From Pseudoalteromonas shioyasakiensis (GTDB lineage: Bacteria > Pseudomonadota > Gammaproteobacteria > Enterobacterales > Alteromonadaceae), in the NCBI RefSeq assembly GCF_022398475.1, contig NZ_JAKEVM010000015.1, positions 1 through 50,416 on the forward strand: a DNA stretch of 50,416 nt, given 5' to 3'. The notes below the pieces were generated by a model. It worked only from the letters and a program-made list of their open reading frames with translations. It had not been told where the DNA came from and made no database searches. Below, piece after piece: positions 45,610-50,416 of the stretch (its first letter is position 1; the number at the start of each line of letters is the position of its first letter). The position numbers and the translations under genes are program-made.

Positions 45610-47133
45610 TTGGAAACAGGAATGATAATTTCGTTAGCAATGTACTTCATCGTCATGCTGGGGATTGGGCTGTATGCTTATAAGCAATCTACCGACGATG
45701 TATCAGGCTATATGCTAGGTGGTCGTAATTTATCACCAAGTGTTGCTGCGCTTTCAGCTGGCGCATCAGACATGAGTGGTTGGCTGCTAATGGGTCTACC
45801 GGGTGCAATGTATTTGTTTGGTTTAAGCAAGGTTTGGATTGCCATAGGTTTAGTACTCGGTGCTTGGGCTAACTACTTCCTAGTCGCGCCTCGTTTACGT
45901 GTTTACACAGAAAAGGCGAATGACTCAATCACCATTCCAGATTACTTCGCGAACCGCTTTGATGATAATAAAAATATTCTGCGTGTGATCTCTGCGATTG
46001 TAATCATTGTTTTCTTCACCTTGTATACCTCGTCAGGTGTTGTTGCAGGCGGCAAGTTGTTCGAAAACTCATTTAATATGAGCTACGAAATGGGTCTGTA
46101 CATCACAACCGGTGTCGTCGTGTTATATACCTTGTTTGGTGGCTTCTTAGCAGTGAGCCTGACTGACTTTGTACAAGGCTGTATCATGTTTATCTCGTTG
46201 CTGGCTGTGCCAATTGCAACGTTTACCATGCTTGATCAGCCAGTTATGGATACACTTGCAAATGCACGCTATGACTTATTATTAAGCTCACCAAAAGAAT
46301 CAGAAATTCATGCACTTAATATGATGGATTGGTTTGCAGGTGGTTCAACGATAGCGATTATTTCTGCAATGGCATGGGGCCTTGGTTATTTTGGTCAACC
46401 ACATATTATTGTGCGTTTTATGTCTGTGCGCTCTGTGAAAGATATGCCGACTATGCGCCGTGTGGGTATGTCGTGGATGACGCTTTCAGCTATTGGTGCT
46501 GTGCTAACAGGTCTATTTGGTGCTGCTTATATGCTTGAAAACCAAATGCCAATTGATGATAAAGAAACGATTTTCCTAGTGTTGTCTGAGCTTATCTTCC
46601 ATCCTTTAATTGCTGGCTTCTTATTGGCAGCTATTTTAGCGGCGATTATGAGTACTATTTCATCACAGTTATTAGTGTGTTCAAGCTCACTAACCGAAGA
46701 TTTTTATAAGATTTACTTAAACCGTAGTGCATCTCAAAAAGAGCTGGTTTTAGTAGGTCGTATTAGTGTTATTTTGGTGGCTCTATTTGCTATTTACTTA
46801 GCCTATGACCGCGATAGCTCTATCTTAGATTTAGTGAGTAATGCATGGGCAGGTTTTGGTGCTGCATTTGGTCCACTCGTATTACTTAGCCTTTACTGGA
46901 AGCGCATGAACTTACAAGGCGCTATTAGTGGTATGGTTGTTGGTGCTGCAACAGTACTATTTTGGATTTACGCGCCAATTACAATTGATGGCCAAGCATT
47001 AAGTGCAATCATTTATGAGATTGTCCCAGGCTTTATTTTATCAACAATTGCTATTGTTGTTGTTAGCCTTACAACTGCTGAGCCGAAAAAAGAAATTACA
47101 GACTTATTTGATGAAGTTGAGTCGTCACTGTAG
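45610..47133 (+). CDS. putP: Sodium/proline symporter PutP
   Basis: Sodium:solute symporter family protein importing proline with Na+, for nutrition or osmotic adaptation. Start TTG 45610 is chosen because TGGAGG (45599-45604) is 5 nt upstream; the open frame continues to 45598, which overlaps that site, and ATG 45622 is also possible. 507 aa, about 13 helices, with SGASDMSGWLLMGLPGA (about 51-67), the sodium/proline binding helix region, and WLLMGLPG typical of PutP. No putA is nearby. Confidence 0.92.
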   Translation: METGMIISLAMYFIVMLGIGLYAYKQSTDDVSGYMLGGRNLSPSVAALSAGASDMSGWLLMGLPGAMYLFGLSKVWIAIGLVLGAWANYFLVAPRLRVYTEKANDSITIPDYFANRFDDNKNILRVISAIVIIVFFTLYTSSGVVAGGKLFENSFNMSYEMGLYITTGVVVLYTLFGGFLAVSLTDFVQGCIMFISLLAVPIATFTMLDQPVMDTLANARYDLLLSSPKESEIHALNMMDWFAGGSTIAIISAMAWGLGYFGQPHIIVRFMSVRSVKDMPTMRRVGMSWMTLSAIGAVLTGLFGAAYMLENQMPIDDKETIFLVLSELIFHPLIAGFLLAAILAAIMSTISSQLLVCSSSLTEDFYKIYLNRSASQKELVLVGRISVILVALFAIYLAYDRDSSILDLVSNAWAGFGAAFGPLVLLSLYWKRMNLQGAISGMVVGAATVLFWIYAPITIDGQALSAIIYEIVPGFILSTIAIVVVSLTTAEPKKEITDLFDEVESSL

Positions 47134-47148
47134 TTTTTGATTAAACAC

Positions 47149-47178
47149 AAAAAAGGGCAACATCTGTTGCCCTTTTTT
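47149..47178. terminator. Bidirectional terminator between putP and yebG
   Basis: GGGCAAC (47155-47161), loop ATCT and GTTGCCC (47166-47172), flanked by six A and six T that extend the stem to 13 bp. Lies between convergent putP and yebG. Confidence 0.9.
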
Positions 47179-47195
47179 ATGATCTAAATTTACGT

Positions 47196-47498
47196 TTAGC
47201 TTGCCGCTTTTTCTTTTATATCAGCAACGTTGTCGTCTGACTTTGCTTTTTTAGGCTTAGCTGGGGCGTCTTTTGCACCTTTAAGTACCGCCATAAATTG
47301 GTCTTTTTCTTTTGCCATTTCAAGCGCCAGTGACTCAATTTGTTGCTCGCTTAATGGTACATCAACTTTTTCAAGCATTAGTTCTAATGACTCAGCAATG
47401 TCGAGCATTTTGTCATACGCATCAGCTTCTTTCTTAGTAGTAAACGTCATGCGCTCGACTCCGTTTCTTTCTACAACATATTTAACAACAACAGCCAT
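47196..47498 (-). CDS. yebG: SOS-response protein YebG
   Basis: DNA damage-inducible protein of unknown biochemical role. 100 aa from ATG 47498 (MAVVVKYVVERNG), with AGGAGA 6 nt upstream; the open frame reaches 47594 but would cover its own LexA box. The conserved core MTFTTKKEADAYDKMLDIAE matches E. coli YebG closely; the C-terminal tail is Lys/Ala/Asp-rich and variable. Confidence 0.93.
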   Translation of the reverse strand: MAVVVKYVVERNGVERMTFTTKKEADAYDKMLDIAESLELMLEKVDVPLSEQQIESLALEMAKEKDQFMAVLKGAKDAPAKPKKAKSDDNVADIKEKAAS

Positions 47499-47551
47499 GA
47501 TTTCTCCTGCATTTAAGCGTGGCATTTGCAGCGTAATACCGCCACTTTGAT

Positions 47552-47571
47552 TACTGTTTTTATATACAGTA
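47552..47571 (-). promoter_or_regulatory. LexA box upstream of yebG
   Basis: TACTGTTTTTATATACAGTA is a near-perfect gammaproteobacterial SOS box (CTG-N10-CAG with AT-rich centre and TA flanks). It lies 54 nt upstream of the yebG ATG and contains TATAAA on the minus strand that could be the -10 element, so LexA would block polymerase directly. Confidence 0.9.
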
Positions 47572-47624
47572 ATGCTTCGGGGCTTACTTTGCAAGTAACT
47601 TGAGAAAAATTTTATTCAGCAAAT

Positions 47625-47653
47625 TTGACAATAATAGGGACATTAGCTTTATT
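47625..47653 (+). promoter_or_regulatory. Sigma-70 promoter of the ComEA-like gene
   Basis: TTGACA (47625-47630, perfect -35), 17-bp spacer, TTTATT (47648-47653). It lies 54 bp from the LexA box, so it is probably independent of it. It leaves an untranslated leader of roughly 85 nt with a small hairpin (47716-47730) just before the ribosome site. Confidence 0.6.
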
Positions 47654-47744
47654 TAAATTGTTACCCAAAGTTAAACACAAGCGATGGAGTGAGTGTTGGG
47701 TAATAGCTAACTACCTGTCCAAGATGGACATCATGGAGGAAATT

Positions 47745-48038
47745 ATGAAATTACTATCAAGTATTTTACTTGCCACAAGCATTGCGTTACTACCTGCTAC
47801 ATCGGCATTCGCCGTTAAACCAACCGAAGCAACACAAGTTAAAATGCAAAAGCTCAGTATAAACAAAGCTAGCATAGATCAACTTACTCAATTACCGGGT
47901 ATTGGAGAGTCAAAAGCCAAAGCGATTGTTGAGCACCGTAAAAAGCAAGGTCCGTTTAAGTCGGTAGAGCAATTAAAAGAAGTAAAAGGAATTGGCGATA
48001 AGCTATTTGCTAAACTTGAGGGGAAAATTACATTATAA
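47745..48038 (+). CDS. Secreted ComEA-like helix-hairpin-helix protein
   Basis: 97 aa from ATG 47745, with GGAGGA 4 nt upstream; the open frame extends 40 codons upstream without support. Signal peptide (about 1-23, ending SAFA), then one ComEA-type double HhH domain: LSINKASIDQLTQLPGIGES (about 38-57) and SVEQLKEVKGIGDKLFAKLE (about 74-93). Such proteins bind DNA in the periplasm; in Vibrio ComEA pulls in transforming DNA. No other competence gene is near, so competence is only one possibility. Confidence 0.82.
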   Translation: MKLLSSILLATSIALLPATSAFAVKPTEATQVKMQKLSINKASIDQLTQLPGIGESKAKAIVEHRKKQGPFKSVEQLKEVKGIGDKLFAKLEGKITL

Positions 48039-48055
48039 ATAGCGGGCTATATACC

Positions 48056-48082
48056 TAAACAGGGCGTTATTCGCCCTGTTTA
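48056..48082. terminator. Bidirectional terminator after ComEA-like gene
   Basis: AAACAGGGCG (48057-48066), loop TTATT, CGCCCTGTTT (48072-48081), extended by one more A-T pair. It overlaps the 3' end of the convergent minus-strand gene, whose stop is at 48067. Confidence 0.8.
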
Positions 48083-48369
48083 AATTCATCGATAGCTTTG
48101 TCTAAATGCGCTAATGCGAACATGTTTTCGATAGGTGTTGTGATGAGTGGGTAACTTAAGCCCGCTAACAATAACCAAGGAATAAGCATCCAGCCTTCAA
48201 AGTAGGCCAAGCCTAAAAATAATGGTGCTAAAAAGGCAAGCTTACATACTGATAAAATGATCTTTTTGCTTGGGCTTAAATGAGCCAAAGCAAGGGCAAT
48301 AATTTGCTGGCGTTGCCTTACTTTAAAGCTTTTTAAAGCAGGGATTTGGCTAGTAAAAAAATAAATCAT
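48067..48369 (-). CDS. Small two-helix membrane protein, unknown function
   Basis: 100 aa. Starts with MIYFFTSQIPALKSF, a basic helix (KVRQRQQII), then two strongly hydrophobic segments (about 40-58 and 62-78) and an acidic C-terminus. It resembles a small family I recall as DUF6170 in Pseudoalteromonas, but that is from memory. Its start overlaps the dsbB stop by 1 nt, so it is almost surely co-translated with dsbB. No catalytic motif is visible; one Cys is present. Confidence 0.65.
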   Translation of the reverse strand: MIYFFTSQIPALKSFKVRQRQQIIALALAHLSPSKKIILSVCKLAFLAPLFLGLAYFEGWMLIPWLLLAGLSYPLITTPIENMFALAHLDKAIDEFKQGE

Positions 48370-48887
48370 TATAGCGACTTTTTGCTCACTAATCGGCTAA
48401 CTAAAACAGCCACAAATACCACTGAAAATGCTGCAAAAATCACTTCCATCCATGCTGGCATACTCATAGAAGCAAACTGCCAATCGATATTTCCGCAATC
48501 ACCAGTAGCGGCAAAGAAGCTAGGGATCCATTCATGCAAAGGCATAAAACTTGGGAAGTTAGGTTCAAATGCACAGCTAAATGCAAAAGGGTCAGTATTG
48601 TTTTGCATTGCAATGTGTTCTTTGGCAATAAAGTAACCCCAAATTGCAGAGACACCCCAAGTGGCAAATGCGACTAAGCGAACAACCATATTTTGTGGGT
48701 TAATTGCACCAATCACACCCGCTGCAAGTAAGCCTAAAACAGCAGTACGTTGATATATACACATGATGCATGGCTCAAGGCCCATGTTGTATTGAAAAAA
48801 TAACGCAGTGATTTCAAATGCGAGTGAAATAACGGCTAATAATAACCAAGGTGTTCTTTTAGTTGCTAATTCTGCTAACCAATTCAT
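48369..48887 (-). CDS. dsbB: Disulfide bond formation protein DsbB
   Basis: Inner membrane protein that reoxidises DsbA using quinone. 172 aa, four helices. First Cys pair in PCIMC (Cys40/Cys43, second helix entry), second pair in the periplasmic loop (Cys at about 104 and 130, FSCAFEP and GDCGNI). Flagella and c-type cytochromes made by other genes of this window depend on disulfide chemistry, but no operon link exists. Followed by the small membrane protein gene. Confidence 0.94.
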   Translation of the reverse strand: MNWLAELATKRTPWLLLAVISLAFEITALFFQYNMGLEPCIMCIYQRTAVLGLLAAGVIGAINPQNMVVRLVAFATWGVSAIWGYFIAKEHIAMQNNTDPFAFSCAFEPNFPSFMPLHEWIPSFFAATGDCGNIDWQFASMSMPAWMEVIFAAFSVVFVAVLVSRLVSKKSL

Positions 48888-48916
48888 GAAAGTTCCAATT
48901 TCAAATTGTTTTCAAG

Positions 48917-48945
48917 ATTATGCTTAGACAGGGCAGTGGGTGCAA
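48917..48945 (-). promoter_or_regulatory. Putative promoter of dsbB
   Basis: On the minus strand TTGCAC (48945-48940), 17-bp spacer, CATAAT (48922-48917), 29 nt before the dsbB ATG. The -10 element is strong and the -35 weak. Confidence 0.4.
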
Positions 48946-48967
48946 GTATCTAAGATGAAATTATACG

Positions 48968-48993
48968 AAAAAGGAGCCGACTGACTCCTTTTT
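48968..48993 (-). terminator. Terminator of pheA
   Basis: Arms AAAAAGGAG (48968-48976) and CTCCTTTTT (48985-48993) with an 8-nt loop. Read on the minus strand the stem ends in a T-run, 24 nt after the pheA stop. Confidence 0.8.
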
Positions 48994-49016
48994 ATTAATC
49001 ATATCTAGGCTGGCTG

Positions 49017-50168
49017 TTACACACTAACAGCTTGCAAAGACTCACTTTGATAGCAGCCTAATACACGGGTGTATTGGGTGTGTTCTTTTAGCTCTTCAAG
49101 CGCTTGCTTAACATGTAAGTCATCAAGGTTTGCTTCAAGGTCAACATAAAACACCTCTTCCCATGGGTTTCCAGGTACTGGACGAGATTCCAATTTTACT
49201 AGGTTAATTTGATGTTGTTTAAAAATCATCAAGGCATCAGCCAATGAACCCGCTTGTTGTTTGGTCGCCATAATCAAACTGGTTTTTGTTGGAATTTGCT
49301 TAGATACTTGCAACGGGTTACGCGCGACGACAATGAAGCGGCTATGGTTTTCGCTTTGGTTTGCAAGGCCTGATTTAACGACTTCTAACCCTACATTTTT
49401 ACCTGCTTGTGCTGAGCCGATAGCGGCGCTGTTTGTAGTTTCAACCGCTGATTGTAATGCATGGAAGGTTGAGTCACAGGTTTCATGTTGAATATCACCT
49501 AAACCCTGAATGAAGCGGCTACATTGAGCAAAAGGCTGTGGGTGAGCAAAGATTTTATTAATGTGAGAAAGCTCAGTACCTGGCATTGCTAATAAACAGT
49601 GCTCAACGCTGTGAGTGACCTCACCGACAATTGATACTTGTGCATGTTGTAATAAATCGAACACTTCATTGATACTACCTGAGCTGGTGTTTTCAATTGG
49701 CAGTAAGCCGAAATCAGCTTGGCCACTTTCAACTTTGCCAGTGATTTGATCAAAGCTCGAACAGCCCATCTCAATCAGCTTACCTGGGCGACGGCTAAAA
49801 TATTTATGGCAGGCTAATTGGCTATAAGAGCCTTGACCACCTAAGTAAGCAACACGATGACTTTCGCTCATTGCTTCAGGGTTTAGGTTCTTTTGTAGCA
49901 TTGCTTGTTGATTCAAAACAGAATCTTCAAGAATAGTTTGGAACACATTATTGATGTAGTACGCATCTAGACCTAGCGACTTACCATAATTAATAAGCTT
50001 TTCGAGTAATGCTTGTTCGCGGGCTTCATCGCGAATTGGTTTGTTATTGGCAATTTTATATTCAACTACGCTGTGGCTAATACGGCGTCTTTTAGCCAGT
50101 AACACCAATAAGTCGGAATCTATTTCATTAATATCGTGTCGTAACGCATTTAATGTATCAATGCTCAT
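49017..50168 (-). CDS. pheA: Bifunctional chorismate mutase/prephenate dehydratase
   Basis: Converts chorismate to prephenate and then phenylpyruvate, the committed route to phenylalanine. 383 aa from ATG 50168 (MSIDTLNALR), with GAGGAA upstream; the open frame runs 16 codons further into the attenuator terminator and is not used. Chorismate mutase AroQ domain (about 1-90; LLAKRRRISHSVVEYKI), dehydratase (about 100-285; AYLGGQGSYSQLA, LPIENTSSGSINEV, NHSRFIVVAR) and ACT domain (about 295-375) with the Phe-binding ESRPVPGNPWE. Expected to be feedback-inhibited by Phe and controlled by the pheL attenuator upstream. Confidence 0.96.
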   Translation of the reverse strand: MSIDTLNALRHDINEIDSDLLVLLAKRRRISHSVVEYKIANNKPIRDEAREQALLEKLINYGKSLGLDAYYINNVFQTILEDSVLNQQAMLQKNLNPEAMSESHRVAYLGGQGSYSQLACHKYFSRRPGKLIEMGCSSFDQITGKVESGQADFGLLPIENTSSGSINEVFDLLQHAQVSIVGEVTHSVEHCLLAMPGTELSHINKIFAHPQPFAQCSRFIQGLGDIQHETCDSTFHALQSAVETTNSAAIGSAQAGKNVGLEVVKSGLANQSENHSRFIVVARNPLQVSKQIPTKTSLIMATKQQAGSLADALMIFKQHQINLVKLESRPVPGNPWEEVFYVDLEANLDDLHVKQALEELKEHTQYTRVLGCYQSESLQAVSV

Positions 50169-50201
50169 GTTGGTTTCCTCATTCCAAAACAGTGCACAAA
50201 C

Positions 50202-50228
50202 AAAAAAGCCTCCCAAGTGGGAGGCTTT
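50202..50228 (-). terminator. pheA attenuator terminator
   Basis: On the minus strand a stem of 11 bp (50228-50218 with 50215-50205; core GCCTCCC/GGGAGGC) is followed by a run of six T (50207-50202, partly in the stem). The 5' arm can instead pair with GGAGGCTT (about 50267-50260) just after the pheL stop, forming an antiterminator. Confidence 0.88.
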
Positions 50229-50269
50229 AGCTATTCGGTGAATTTATCTCGCAAACAGTTAAGCCTCCT

Positions 50270-50323
50270 CTATCTAAAGAAGCTAAAAAACGAAAAATAA
50301 GTGCGAGAGATAATTTGTTTCAT
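50270..50323 (-). CDS. pheL: Phenylalanine leader peptide PheL
   Basis: Encodes MKQIISRTYFSFFSFFR, 17 aa with five Phe and one Tyr clustered near the end, right before an attenuator. When charged Phe-tRNA is scarce a ribosome stalls on the Phe codons, freeing the antiterminator; when it is plentiful the terminator forms. The early codons (ATTATCTCTCGCAC, about 50315-50302) can pair with TGCGAGATAAT-like sequence at about 50255-50243, giving the protector stem. No ribosome site is visible. Confidence 0.88.
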   Translation of the reverse strand: MKQIISRTYFSFFSFFR

Positions 50324-50329
50324 TGAACT

Positions 50330-50358
50330 AATGTAAAAACACTTGTATGTAAAGTCAA
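50330..50358 (-). promoter_or_regulatory. Promoter of pheL-pheA
   Basis: On the minus strand TTGACT (50358-50353, 5 of 6), 17-bp spacer, TACATT (50335-50330, 4 of 6). Expected start of transcription is near 50324-50322, at the pheL ATG itself. Confidence 0.65.
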
Positions 50359-50416
50359 CTGCCTATCGCAGCTAATTTAGAAAACATCGGTGTTTACTCA
50401 GAAAATTCATTTATAT

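Noticed and set aside
47499..47594. N-terminal extension of YebG (32 codons)
   Set aside because: It would run through the LexA box and leader. YebG relatives begin at MAV-VKYVV, which has its own ribosome site.
47625..47744. 40-codon extension of the ComEA-like gene
   Set aside because: It begins on the -35 element, and the downstream ATG has a strong ribosome site followed by a signal peptide.
50169..50216. 16-codon extension of PheA
   Set aside because: It starts inside the attenuator terminator; the ATG at 50168 matches the usual PheA start.
1..50416. CRISPR array, insertion sequence, prophage, tRNA or rRNA
   Set aside because: None was seen on reading both strands: there are no regularly spaced repeats, transposase or integrase frames, or tRNA-like segments in the gaps.

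Overview
The window is a polar-flagellum/chemotaxis locus of a marine gammaproteobacterium, followed by a cytochrome c maturation operon and a run of housekeeping genes. Low G+C, AT-rich codon use, the gene order flrA-flrBC-fliE...flhB-flhAFG-fliA-cheYZAB-motCD-parC-parP-cheW and the many Vibrio/Shewanella/Pseudomonas-type features point to the Alteromonadales. Pseudoalteromonas is my best guess, from sequence memory and not from any search. I see no insertion sequence, prophage, CRISPR array, tRNA or rRNA, and all large genes look intact.

Layout. (1) 91-4861: the flagellar regulators FlrA (sigma-54 master activator) and FlrB/FlrC (two-component pair), with an antisense tag (3-methyladenine DNA glycosylase I) gene between flrA and flrB. 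(2) 4977-18775: basal body, C-ring and export apparatus, fliEFGHIJ then fliKLMNOPQR-flhB. (3) 18793-33024: flhA, the polar placement pair flhF/flhG, sigma-28 fliA, cheYZAB, a second stator pair motCD, the array-positioning genes parC/parP, cheW and a DUF2802 membrane protein. Sigma-54 (-24/-12) promoter matches sit just before flrB, fliE, fliK and flhA, so the cluster reads as four FlrA/FlrC-controlled transcription units. (4) 33055-36143, minus strand: an accessory pair, a FliK-like protein of 924 aa and FhlB (a free-standing FlhB C-terminal domain). (5) 36246-43220: the complete System I cytochrome c maturation operon ccmABCDEFGHI, then mlaA (outer membrane lipid asymmetry). (6) 44027-50416: an EAL-HDOD protein, putP, SOS-controlled yebG, a secreted ComEA-like helix-hairpin-helix protein, a small membrane protein with dsbB, and pheA preceded by a pheL leader peptide and transcription attenuator.

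How the parts work together. FlrA starts the cascade with sigma-54. FlrBC and then FliA (held by an anti-sigma factor elsewhere) time later genes. FlhF/FlhG set pole and number, ParC/ParP place the chemoreceptor array at the same pole, and CheA-CheY-CheZ act on FliM in the C-ring. Flagellin, hook, rod and receptor genes are not in the window.

Most notable observations: CheA lacks a recognisable P2 domain and instead carries three near-identical short acidic motifs resembling the CheY-binding N-terminus of FliM; the extra FliK-like/FhlB switch pair; a DUF2802 protein with SwrB-like layout; a phenylalanine leader peptide whose start coincides with its predicted transcription start; and a near-perfect LexA box at yebG. 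Several starts are non-ATG (fliF, fliM, cheY, motC, parC, ccmA, putP) and several genes are shorter than their longest open frame; chosen starts are explained in each entry.
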